DNA of 14,318 bases, from contig CBFDBU010000043.1 of the NCBI GenBank assembly GCA_965603125.1, positions 1 through 14,318 of the forward strand. The letters are read 5' to 3'. The notes beneath the pieces are model-generated. The model was not told the origin of the DNA. It ran no database searches and saw nothing but the letters and a program-made list of their open reading frames with translations. The DNA comes from JAJRTA01 sp965603125. Its GTDB lineage: Bacteria > Zixibacteria > MSB-5A5 > GN15 > FEB-12. Positions 1-7,846 of the stretch are shown piece by piece. A program made the position numbers and the translations under genes. How positions within the stretch are numbered: position 1 is the first letter of the stretch; the number at the start of each line of letters is the position of its first letter.

Positions 1-928
1 CCGACGGGCTGAAAGTCAGATTGACGCCTTCGGAAGTGGACTGCGGGCCGATGGCCGCCAGTATCGGAGCCTGGTTGACGTTGGTGACTGTTATCGTCAC
101 CTGCTCGGAGTCGATCACCGCCGGGAATGCGCTGTCAGCAGCATAGAAAGTGACAGTATACGTGCCGCTGTCCGTGTACGTCGGCGTCCAGTCGAACGTA
201 CCCGTGCCGTTGTCATTGTCAACATAAGTAGCCGTACCGGGCAAAGTCGACGCACTCATCACCGGCGTGTCGCCGTCAGGGTCGCTCGCCGACGGGCTGA
301 AAGTCAGATTGACGCCTTCGGAAGTGGACTGCGGGCCGATGGCATCGAGAACCGGGGCCTGGTTGCCGGCCTCGGTCACCGTGATCGTCACTATCTCACT
401 GTCCACCGCTGCCGAATCATCCGTGGCATAAAAGGTTATGTCGTAACCGCCCGCCTGGGTGTAATCGGGCGTCCATGTAAAGTCACCGGTGCCATCGCCG
501 TTGTCCGTGAAGCCCGCCCCGGTGGGTAGTGCCGAAGTTGTCAGTACGGGGGTGCTCTCGGCATCGCTGGCCGAAACACCAAAGGTCAACAGCACGTTCT
601 CGGTGGTTGACCGCGCACCGATGGGGACAAGAACCGGGGCCTGGTTGCCGGCCTCGGTCACCGTGATCGTCACTATCTCACTGTCCACCGCTGCCGAATC
701 ATCCGTTGCATAAAACGTCACGTCGTAACCGCCGGACTGGGTGAAGTCGGGTGTCCAATTGAAACTGCCGGTGCCGTCGCCGTTATCCGCAAAGCCGGCC
801 CCCGCGGGTAAACTCGAGGTTGTCAGTACGGGGGTGCTCTCGGCATCGCTGGCCGAGACGCCAAAGGTCAACAGCACGTTCTCGGTGGTCGACCGCGCAC
901 CTATGGGGACAAGAACCGGGGGTTGGTT
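1..928 (-). repeat. Tandem DNA repeats of 282/288 bp within the He_PIG gene
   Basis: Equivalent points fall at 902, 620, 338 and 50, giving periods of 282, 282 and 288 bp. Perfectly identical DNA blocks include 1-55 with 289-343 (55 bp), 348-424 with 630-706 (77 bp) and 537-574 with 819-856 (38 bp). Identity reaching synonymous positions indicates recent duplication or gene conversion. Confidence 0.9.
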
Positions 929-1000
929 GACTTGGGCGCCGGCGACACTTGCCAGAAGCAGAAAGACGGCCAGTGATACCAGTGCTTGTTTCATAAGCAT
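1..1000 (-). CDS. Secreted tandem He_PIG/Ig-like repeat protein, partial (3' end outside window)
   Basis: The frame is open from 1000 to the left edge (333 codons), with no stop. A signal peptide (residues 1-22, K4-Q5 then a hydrophobic stretch ending AGA|Q) is followed by tandem repeats of about 94-96 residues at roughly 25-118, 119-212, 213-308 and 309 onward. Each repeat has the pattern NQ(A/P)P(V/I)L..IG..ST(T/S)E...LTF..SASD, then LP, DN(G/D)(D/N)GTG.F.WTP, YxVTFYA.D and (V/I)TITVT. This is the He_PIG/cadherin-like Ig fold of bacterial surface and adhesion proteins. The start ATG at 1000 has GGAAGGGG 8 nt upstream; an ATG two codons later is the alternative. It begins 22 bp after the stop of the 911-aa gene, with no terminator between, so the two are probably cotranscribed. 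Whether it ends in a sorting tail cannot be seen. Ligand unknown. Confidence 0.9.
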   Translation of the reverse strand, partial: MLMKQALVSLAVFLLLASVAGAQVNQPPVLVPIGARSTTENVLLTFGVSASDAESTPVLTTSSLPAGAGFADNGDGTGSFNWTPDFTQSGGYDVTFYATDDSAAVDSEIVTITVTEAGNQAPVLVPIGARSTTENVLLTFGVSASDAESTPVLTTSALPTGAGFTDNGDGTGDFTWTPDYTQAGGYDITFYATDDSAAVDSEIVTITVTEAGNQAPVLDAIGPQSTSEGVNLTFSPSASDPDGDTPVMSASTLPGTATYVDNDNGTGTFDWTPTYTDSGTYTVTFYAADSAFPAVIDSEQVTITVTNVNQAPILAAIGPQSTSEGVNLTFSPS

Positions 1001-1022
1001 TCTCAAATCCCCTTCCATGCCG

Positions 1023-3758
1023 TTATTTCAGCAGGAGCATCTTCTTGCTCTGGCTTTCCTCTCCCACACTGAGCCTGTACAGGTATATCCCTGAGGCAAC
1101 GCTCCGGCCTCTCCGGTCAGTGCCGTCCCAGCCCACCTCGTGGTTGCCCGGTGGCAGGTAGCTGTCCAGGATGTTCGTTACACTCTGGCCGAGAATGTTG
1201 AATATGTCCAGCGTGACCCGCTGGCTGACCCCGCCACCACCCTGGGAGCCGAACGAGAACGCAATCGTAGTATTCGGGTTGAACGGGTTGGGATAGTTCT
1301 GGTGCAGGACGAAAGAAGTCGGCAGCGGTCCGTCGATGTTTTCCACTCTCACCGCCGTCGCTTCCGCCGTAGCCAACAGCGCCTGGTTCAACCTGATCTG
1401 GGACTGGTCTCCGAAGACCATCTCAGCCCTGGCCGTTATCGGGATTTCCACCAGGTCGGGGTTGCCGGCGTGAACAATGTCGCCGGACCGGGCCGAGCCG
1501 CGTGGAATCATCAGAACCTTCAGCCTTCCCGCCTGGTTGTCCCGGTAGCGAAGATTCATACCGTCGACATCCACGGCAAGCTGCGGATCGCCCAGTACTA
1601 CCGCCGCGGGATCATAGAGAATCTCAAGTTCCACTCCGGCGATATCAATCGGCACCTCCGAAGTCACCACCATGACGTCGCTGGCGCCGGTTCCCAGATC
1701 ATCGTAGGCGAGCCGTACCGTGGCTGGCTGGCTCTCATAGAACAGCCCGGGGCTTGTCTGAGACGTCCCGTCGAAGACAACGCCGATTATCGCCACCAGG
1801 TCGAAAACGTTGACCGCAGCGTCGACATTGATATCGCCCAGGTCGAACCGGCGCGTATTGAAGCCATAGTCGCCGATGATATAACCCACAACACTCACCA
1901 GGTCGGCAATGTCAACTTTCATGTCCAGGTTTACGTCACCGGTGGTATCCACCTGGAAAACCCCGGAGTCGGCCAGCAGCGGCAGCGAAGGGTATTCCGG
2001 GTCCGGGTTCACCGATTCCCAGGCGTTGTCAAGGTAAACCGCATAGCGACCGGCGGCGGCATATCGGTCTACCGCCATGATTACATTCATTATCTGCGTG
2101 CCCTCGGTCCCCATCGGTTCATTGGCCATACCAAAGGTGACAAAGCGAACCTGGCCGGGTGTCTGTCCGATGTTGTCATATACTACATATTCGGAAGTGT
2201 TGTCGGTTGCCATGACATCGGTGACCTCAAGTTTCTGGGCGTCGTACAGGAAATCGAACTGGATGCCGTAGACAATCTGGCTCGTGACCAGGTTGACCGG
2301 GAATCCGATCCCCTCCTGTTCCTGGACACCCCCATGGATACCCCCGACCGGGTTGGATTCCGTGGAGGAACTGAAGAGCTTGTCATAATCCGGTTCATTC
2401 ACCACGATAGTAACAAGCGCGGTAGTGATATCACCCGCAGCGCTGGCGCGAAAAGTGACGACAATGTTCCCCACCTGGCTGACCGATGGAGTAAAACTGA
2501 ACTGACTGCTGGCGCTGCCTGTCCCCGTCGCCGGGGGAAACGACGCATTGGTCGGCAGGTCGACAGCCTCCAAAGTGATGAAGTCGTTGTCTATGTCGGC
2601 AGAGCTCACGGTGAAGTTCAGGGTGGCGCCCACGTCGACCGAATGCACGCTGACCACCGATATCGTCGGCGCGTGCTCGTCCGGCGGAGGGCCGCCTGCC
2701 TTCACCACTACCGTGGCATAGGCGGTTTCGCTCCCGAATTCGTTGATCGCCTCCAGTTCGTATTGGTATGAGCCCTCGCTCGCCGGAGCTGTCAGAAACA
2801 CAAAGTAGTCCAGGTTCTCGTCGGTGTGGATCACACTGGACTGGAATCGTATGATAACCGAATCGGCGTTGGTTGCAGACCACTCAAGAGCAAAGTCGTT
2901 CGAAGGCTGCACCGTGTCCGGTCCGGTAAAGCTATATATTTCCGGCGGCGGCGTCAGATTGGCGGTGAAGAGACCGTTTATGCTGGTGGGATAGGTCACA
3001 TACGTGCTGGTGACAACGGAGTCAAACGTCTCTTCGCAGAACCAGGTTGTATCCCAGGGAATGACCGTTTCATCGACCTCGGAGATACTTGAATCCCGGC
3101 AGAGCGTCCTTAAAAAACTGCGGTCAACACTGAGGTTAGTACGGCGGCAGTCAGCGACGAACCAGATCTGTTCGTTAGGGTCAACGAGCACACTATCGTT
3201 GACCTCGTACTGTCTGAACGCGGCTGTGGAGGCGTCCGGCATGGAAGGACTTACCTCGAAAGCGAGCCGGACAATCACCTCGCCCGCCGACGGCTTCAGC
3301 GTCAACGGTTTATCATCCTCAGAGCCTTGTCCGAAGCCAAGATTGAAGCCGACAATGATGGCTCCCTTGTCGGACTCAATAGAAGATACCTGGGCGTAGA
3401 CGGGAGGCTTGCTCGTATCGACCGAGTTAAACCAGACATCGTAAAGCGCACCCTCCAGGGAATACATGACATACGAACCACCCGGGGGATTGTCCGGGTC
3501 GGGGACAGGAGTCAGGTACTGGTCATCCCATTCTATGAGAACCATGAATCCGGAGACAGTGTCCACCGACTTCAGATGGATGGGAAGCCAGACAGTGTCG
3601 CCGGGTCTCCCCTGGAATCCCTGCAACCGGAGAGTATCCTGAGCGGACTCACTGATTTGATCACAGCGGATGTATGTAGCATCGCCCTGAGCCGACGCGA
3701 CTGTTGTCATAGCTATCAACAGGACCAGGACGGTGATCGTTATTCGCAGGACTCCCAT
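1023..3758 (-). CDS. Secreted cohesin-like/Ig/dockerin protein with C-terminal sorting-type domain (911 aa)
   Basis: The signal peptide is residues 1-23 (cleavage near VASA|QG). Visible modules: a cohesin-like beta domain (about 34-180; GDTVWLPIHL…GFMVLIEWDD), an Ig/PKD-like domain (271-352), a He_PIG-like domain (362-454), a second cohesin-like domain (475-590; GIQFDFLYDAQKLEV), two dockerin type I repeats (607-660; DVNLDMKVDIADLV and DINVDAAVNVFDLV, with Asp/Asn calcium ligands), a third cohesin-like domain (678-806; GVELEILYDP) and a C-terminal tail (about 820-911; NYPNPFNPNTTI…ASGIYLYRL…KKMLLLK). That tail is the type IX-type/FlgD-like domain common in FCB exported proteins. I chose the ATG at 3758 because GGAGG lies 6 nt upstream and the signal peptide begins there; an ATG 16 codons further out has no such site. 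First gene of a likely two-gene unit. Role at the surface (adhesion, scaffold) is inference; no catalytic motif seen. Confidence 0.92.
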   Translation of the reverse strand: MGVLRITITVLVLLIAMTTVASAQGDATYIRCDQISESAQDTLRLQGFQGRPGDTVWLPIHLKSVDTVSGFMVLIEWDDQYLTPVPDPDNPPGGSYVMYSLEGALYDVWFNSVDTSKPPVYAQVSSIESDKGAIIVGFNLGFGQGSEDDKPLTLKPSAGEVIVRLAFEVSPSMPDASTAAFRQYEVNDSVLVDPNEQIWFVADCRRTNLSVDRSFLRTLCRDSSISEVDETVIPWDTTWFCEETFDSVVTSTYVTYPTSINGLFTANLTPPPEIYSFTGPDTVQPSNDFALEWSATNADSVIIRFQSSVIHTDENLDYFVFLTAPASEGSYQYELEAINEFGSETAYATVVVKAGGPPPDEHAPTISVVSVHSVDVGATLNFTVSSADIDNDFITLEAVDLPTNASFPPATGTGSASSQFSFTPSVSQVGNIVVTFRASAAGDITTALVTIVVNEPDYDKLFSSSTESNPVGGIHGGVQEQEGIGFPVNLVTSQIVYGIQFDFLYDAQKLEVTDVMATDNTSEYVVYDNIGQTPGQVRFVTFGMANEPMGTEGTQIMNVIMAVDRYAAAGRYAVYLDNAWESVNPDPEYPSLPLLADSGVFQVDTTGDVNLDMKVDIADLVSVVGYIIGDYGFNTRRFDLGDINVDAAVNVFDLVAIIGVVFDGTSQTSPGLFYESQPATVRLAYDDLGTGASDVMVVTSEVPIDIAGVELEILYDPAAVVLGDPQLAVDVDGMNLRYRDNQAGRLKVLMIPRGSARSGDIVHAGNPDLVEIPITARAEMVFGDQSQIRLNQALLATAEATAVRVENIDGPLPTSFVLHQNYPNPFNPNTTIAFSFGSQGGGGVSQRVTLDIFNILGQSVTNILDSYLPPGNHEVGWDGTDRRGRSVASGIYLYRLSVGEESQSKKMLLLK

Positions 3759-4741
3759 ATCCAACCTCCAACTAATCGTGCATTTATCGTTGTCTGAGCC
3801 ACTCATAGCGGCGTTTTCTCACATTCAATACTGCCAATACTGCACCGTCGCAACGGCATGCCCGCTCCGTACTCACCCTAGGGCATCCATGCAGCGAACC
3901 GGCTGTTCATCCCTCCCCGGTTCAAGGAGAAGGCGGAAGCCCCGGCCGAGGGGTTGCCGAAAGGGGAACTCTCAGCTGCTGCTTCAGGGCTTATTGGAAA
4001 AGTCACAGTAGCCGGCCACCGAAGCATTGATGCTGGTGCTGCCAGGCGTCTCTGCCTGGCAGAAGCGTAAATCCATAGAGGCGTCGGGCAGAGACACCCG
4101 ACGCCACCCATTGGAGTACGTTTTTCAACAAGCCCTTCAAGTGCCTTCGCCGGCGCCATCATCCCGGTATCCCTCATCAAGGGTAACTTGTTGTACGCCA
4201 AGGCCGAGACGGTATCAATAGACGCCGAAACCGGCACAAGACACCTCATACTCGCAGTTGCACAACCACCTAATGAGTTCATACCAAACCCTTCACGAGC
4301 AATTCTCAGACCCAAACCTCAACTATGTAGGCGAGCCATTGCACTTCGCCGAGGCGGTGCAAATGCTCCCGGGTCAGACGGGCTGTTGGCCGTCAAATCC
4401 TTTTAACGGTATGTACGTTACAAGCTTACCAGCCAAAGAAGGCCGGCGAGCAAATTTGTAGCAATCGGACGACAGAAGTCCCTTTGTGGTAACGGGTGTG
4501 ACGCAAAATGACGGGAAAATACCTCTTATGCAACTACCTCTATTAATGTGCAACCCCGCAACTTGATGCACAGCCAATCCGGGTTGCAAATATCCTACCC
4601 ACATAAGATAAAAAAAGATGACCGTTTGGCAAGTACAATCGCGTTTCTCTCTGAACCGGCCGGTCACCTGGACTACCTGTATCTGTATATGCGTTTTCTT
4701 AACTCAGTCGTTATCAGTTTTGCCTGTTGTCTCCTCCTTGG
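3759..4741. other. Intergenic region without convincing gene
   Basis: About 1 kb upstream of the 911-aa gene and downstream of the 923-aa gene's terminator. Short open frames exist on both strands (for example 3878-4315 minus and 4188-4406 plus), but none has a good ribosome binding site, recognisable domain or coding-like composition. Contents I can point to are the 149-bp inverted-repeat element at 3987-4135 and an 8-bp perfect inverted repeat TGCAACCC (4549-4556) with GGGTTGCA (4581-4588). The 911-aa gene's promoter should lie near 3780-3880, but no clear -35/-10 pair was found. Confidence 0.6.
3987..4135. repeat. 149-bp inverted-repeat (MITE-like) element with two internal hairpins
   Basis: The ends are imperfect inverted repeats: GGGCTTATTGGAAAA at 3987-4001, and the reverse complement of 4121-4135, GGGCTTGTTGAAAAA (13 of 15 match). 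Inside are two perfect hairpins: an 8-bp stem TGCCAGGC/GCCTGGCA (4040-4061) and a 9-bp stem GGCGTCGGG/CCCGACGCC (4080-4105). No reading frame is needed to explain it. A related end (TGTTGAAAAA) occurs at 14145. Whether it is mobile or an intergenic repeat family is unproven. Confidence 0.5.
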
Positions 4742-4742
4742 C

Positions 4743-4777
4743 TTAAAAACCCCGGAAAGGGATTAACCTTTCCGGGG
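4743..4777 (-). terminator. Rho-independent terminator of the 923-aa gene
   Basis: A perfect 11-bp stem, CCCCGGAAAGG (4750-4760) and CCTTTCCGGGG (4767-4777), encloses a 6-nt loop. Read on the minus strand it is followed at once by TTTTT (4749-4745). It begins 24 nt past the stop codon at 4802. No T tract follows in the plus direction, so it acts for the minus strand. Confidence 0.92.
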
Positions 4778-4801
4778 ATCGTGAGAAAAATCACACGCGA
4801 T

Positions 4802-7573
4802 TTACTTCAACAAGACCATCTTCTTCGTGTCAGTGAAGTTGTTGGCATCAAGCTTGTAGAAGTAGATCCCTGAGGCCATATCCGAAGCATCCCACTCGAC
4901 CGTAATCGTACCGGCCTCGGCGTTGTCGCTGAAGGTGGTAACAGTCTGACCAGTCACGTTGTAAATGGTCAGGGTGTACTCACCAGCAGTCGGCAGACCG
5001 AAGCTGAGAGTGGTCATCGGGTTGAACGGGTTCGGATAGTTCTGGTACAACTGCGCGGTCTTCGGAACAGGCACGCAGGCTACCGGGGCGCCCTCGTAGG
5101 TGGCGAACTCAGCGGTGATGACATTGCCATCAACCTGCAGGAAGTCACCCTCGAAAGCAGCGCCCACCTCGATCTTGGAAACCAGGATACGAGTGTTGGC
5201 GCCGTCGAAGTTGTACTTCATGTCCATGTTGCCGGCCAGCAGGGTCGGGGCAACGTTGCCTTCGACCACGACATAGGCCGCACCCATCTTCGAATCAACC
5301 GACAGCACTCCGTTGTGGAGCGTGTAGGCGGCACCGACCGTACCAAGTTTTGGATACGGAAGAGCGTCACCGACGACGATTCGAATCAGGTAGACCAGGT
5401 CGGCCACCGACAGGGTCAGACCGTCGGCATTGACGTCCGTCGCAGCCACCTGTCCGGCGGGAGCAAGGGGACCAACGGTGAAGACACTGATACCATGGAT
5501 GAAGTAGCTGCTGAACAGAACCGCATCGGCGATTTCGTTAGCAACACCGTTCATGTTGATGTCGCCGCGATCATCGATATCGTCGGCGCAGTAGATCTGG
5601 ATACCACTGTTTTCGAAGTCAATCCACTGTACCGGCAGCGGCTTGAGCGGATAAAGCGGATCCGGGATCAAGCACGGATCATACTGGACACCGGTATAGG
5701 TCGGGAAACCGGTGAAGGCGTCTGCAATGTTAGTCACGCCATCCCAGGTAAAGACATCACGCGAAACACCCTGAATAGCCTCGTTGGGGGGCGGGGCAAT
5801 CCAATCGAATGCAATGGAGTTGTCGCCGCAATCCATCCAGTAGAACGAGATCGGCACTAACTGGCACTCAAAGGTGCGGTCGTTCGTCACCAGGAAGTCC
5901 ATATTAAACAGGGTAACCGTAGTAGTGGGCGATAGGAGGGCATCCAGACAGGCGAAGTCAGGACTGATAGGACCATCGTTGGTCTCACCAATACCGACCA
6001 CGCGAAGCAGGCCGCTCGGGCACTGGTTGCCGCAGTTACCGTTCCAGTTGTAACGGTAGTTGAAATACTCCCAGGCGGGATCACAAGTGCCAAACGGCGG
6101 CGCGTAGAACTCACCCTTGGTGGCAGCCGTGAAGGTCAGGGCCGAAGCGTCATAGGCGATCAGGAAGTCAAAGCCGCGCACGGGCTCGGAACCCAGCATC
6201 AGTTCAACCGGGACCGTAACATGCGTGCCCTGAACCACAGGACCGACGATGCTAGAACCAATCTTAACCTTGTACGGCTCTGTGAACAGCACCGTGAAGA
6301 CGGCCGTGCAGGACACCGAGTCCAGACCATCACTGACCCAGACCTTAACCGTGTAGTCCACATCACCGCTAGGCGCGTCAAGCATGCCACTGGCGAAGGT
6401 GACCTTGCCGGTCCCGTCAATGGTAACGATGCCTACCGGGGGAGGCGGGGTGACCGGTGTGGCATCATCCAGCACGAAGTGCCAGGTGTCCTCGTCATCG
6501 GTACCGACGAACTGGATCTCTCCGGTGCCGCCCTTACCGAAACTCACGTGATCACCGCAGCCGGCCGTAAAGGAAGGAGCGGCGTTGGTGAAGGAAATGG
6601 CAGTTCCGCCTGAAAGAACCCACGGGTTCGTGTTGTCGGTAACCTTAAGAACGACGATAACGTCGGTCACCACGTCGATCGGGAAGAGCGGCGCGTACCC
6701 GAATGTACACGTTCCACCAGCGGTGCCACCGCCGGCGGTCTCCGCAGTGATACCCTGGGAGGGGCTACTGCCGGTGCAACTCTCCACATCGAAGTCAACC
6801 GGCTCTTTCGGCGTATCCTGGTCTTCGGCTGCATAGTCGATTGAGGCAGCAGTAGTATGACCAGTATTCACGTCAGTAGGCGGGTCGATAGTCCAGATTG
6901 GCGGCCTATTGGGAACCTCGTACAGATCGAAGCAGTATGGACCGTTGAAGGCCGGGTAGAAGGTGCCCACGCCTGTGCCATAGGCCCAGGCCCACACACC
7001 TGACGGCGGGAAGAAAGCCGAGTCAAGACAGAGGATCTTGCTCGCGTTGGCAGGATAGACGAGCGGGTCGGGAATATCGACGTCGATGTAGTAGAGTTCC
7101 TGGTCAATACCGTCGGCAATACCACACCAGTCCATGGAGCCCGTGGCACCACCAAAACCGAGCGTGTCAGCTCCGGAACCGGGGGTAGCTCCGAAGAACT
7201 CGTTAATGGCCCACGGACCATCGAACCACTGCAAGCCGTAGAAGCCCAGATCCGGGCCATACCCGGTGATATCCCACTTCACGACGGGGTCGATGTTGTT
7301 GTTCTCATTGCCGGATCCGCCAACGTCACCCATGCGACCATGAGCCAGAGCACCGTAGATGGCAAAGCCTGTCATGGTACCCTTGACCTTGGAGCCAATA
7401 CCGGTGTTGGTGATCCGGAAGTTGAAGGTGACCGAACTGCCGAGTGCAATCGTGTCTATAACGTCATCAGCATAGAGGCCAGCGACGTTATCCAGATCAC
7501 AGACCGGCGCGCTTTGGGCCATGCCAAATGAAAGGAAAAGCATTAGAGTTAGAAGTAATACAATGCGTTTCAT
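4802..7573 (-). CDS. Secreted Ig-like/cohesin/dockerin protein with C-terminal sorting-type domain (923 aa)
   Basis: The signal peptide is about residues 1-21 (KR, then LLLTLMLFLSFGMAQS). A beta-rich, Gly/Trp-rich N-terminal domain (about 22-217) that I do not recognise is followed by two Ig/He_PIG-like domains (225-328 and 331-430), a cohesin-like domain (435-600; HVTVPVELMLGSEPVRGFDF…YDASALTF), two dockerin-like repeats (671-691 DINMNGVANEIADAV and 713-733 DVNADGLTLSVADLV), a short beta domain (745-830) and a sorting tail (845-923; NYPNPFNPMTTL…ASGIYFYKL…KKMVLLK). The first dockerin loop lacks the third acidic position (N instead of D in DINMNG). Many cysteines suggest disulphides. The start ATG at 7573 has AGGAG 6 nt upstream. 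A strong terminator follows. Probably exported and surface-attached; no enzymatic motif seen, precise role unknown. Confidence 0.92.
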   Translation of the reverse strand: MKRIVLLLTLMLFLSFGMAQSAPVCDLDNVAGLYADDVIDTIALGSSVTFNFRITNTGIGSKVKGTMTGFAIYGALAHGRMGDVGGSGNENNNIDPVVKWDITGYGPDLGFYGLQWFDGPWAINEFFGATPGSGADTLGFGGATGSMDWCGIADGIDQELYYIDVDIPDPLVYPANASKILCLDSAFFPPSGVWAWAYGTGVGTFYPAFNGPYCFDLYEVPNRPPIWTIDPPTDVNTGHTTAASIDYAAEDQDTPKEPVDFDVESCTGSSPSQGITAETAGGGTAGGTCTFGYAPLFPIDVVTDVIVVLKVTDNTNPWVLSGGTAISFTNAAPSFTAGCGDHVSFGKGGTGEIQFVGTDDEDTWHFVLDDATPVTPPPPVGIVTIDGTGKVTFASGMLDAPSGDVDYTVKVWVSDGLDSVSCTAVFTVLFTEPYKVKIGSSIVGPVVQGTHVTVPVELMLGSEPVRGFDFLIAYDASALTFTAATKGEFYAPPFGTCDPAWEYFNYRYNWNGNCGNQCPSGLLRVVGIGETNDGPISPDFACLDALLSPTTTVTLFNMDFLVTNDRTFECQLVPISFYWMDCGDNSIAFDWIAPPPNEAIQGVSRDVFTWDGVTNIADAFTGFPTYTGVQYDPCLIPDPLYPLKPLPVQWIDFENSGIQIYCADDIDDRGDINMNGVANEIADAVLFSSYFIHGISVFTVGPLAPAGQVAATDVNADGLTLSVADLVYLIRIVVGDALPYPKLGTVGAAYTLHNGVLSVDSKMGAAYVVVEGNVAPTLLAGNMDMKYNFDGANTRILVSKIEVGAAFEGDFLQVDGNVITAEFATYEGAPVACVPVPKTAQLYQNYPNPFNPMTTLSFGLPTAGEYTLTIYNVTGQTVTTFSDNAEAGTITVEWDASDMASGIYFYKLDANNFTDTKKMVLLK

Positions 7574-7687
7574 TACTTACTCCTAATTACTTCGTTAACA
7601 ATTAGCAATTTTGAACGCTACACCCGTTCTTTCATTCTCAAAAGGCGCGAATCCATATCACCCGAGACGAGAGCCAACAAGTCCTGG

Positions 7688-7746
7688 GCGCGATCATCGC
7701 GCACACGGAAAGAACAGGCTTATCGTCCTTTCATTTGAGCGTGTGC
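7688..7746. other. Hairpins between the 401-aa and 923-aa genes
   Basis: GCGCGAT-C-ATCGCGC (7688-7702) is a 7-bp dyad. It overlaps a second inverted repeat, GCACACG (7701-7707) with CGTGTGC (7740-7746), which encloses GAAAG (7708-7712) with CTTTC (7728-7732). No T tract follows on the minus strand, so these are not convincing terminators. They could lie in the 923-aa gene's leader or promoter region. Function unknown. Confidence 0.35.
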
Positions 7747-7846
7747 AAAGTACCTCTTAAAACGTCCTCCTTTCATCCTATCACCTAAGGGTTAATGGTT
7801 ATGGCCGCCGCCTCCGAAGAGACAGCAACCGCTTCTATTTGAGTCA

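Noticed and set aside
1..928. CRISPR-like array
   Set aside because: The repeats are 282-288 bp, in frame, and encode Ig-like domains; there are no short direct repeats with unique spacers.
1140..2771. Long plus-strand open frame (543 codons) opposite the 911-aa gene
   Set aside because: It is antisense to a gene with a signal peptide, recognised domains and a good ribosome binding site. Its translation is Arg/His/Val-rich with no domain, which fits a shadow frame caused by codon bias.
3878..4315. Minus-strand frame (145 codons) in the intergenic region
   Set aside because: It runs through the inverted-repeat element and both its hairpins, has no good ribosome binding site, and resembles no family.
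4188..4406. Plus-strand short frame (72 codons)
   Set aside because: Partly protein-like, but there is no start context, no domain, and an Arg/Pro-rich end; not supportable as a gene or a named pseudogene.
7724..7736. 13-bp sequence CGTCCTTTCATTT repeated at 9498-9510
   Set aside because: A single 13-bp match within 14 kb is expected by chance.
7720..7776. 18-codon minus-strand frame (starting MKGGRFKRYF) upstream of the 923-aa gene
   Set aside because: Too short to judge; the start context is only moderate and it overlaps the hairpin region. No attenuator layout seen.
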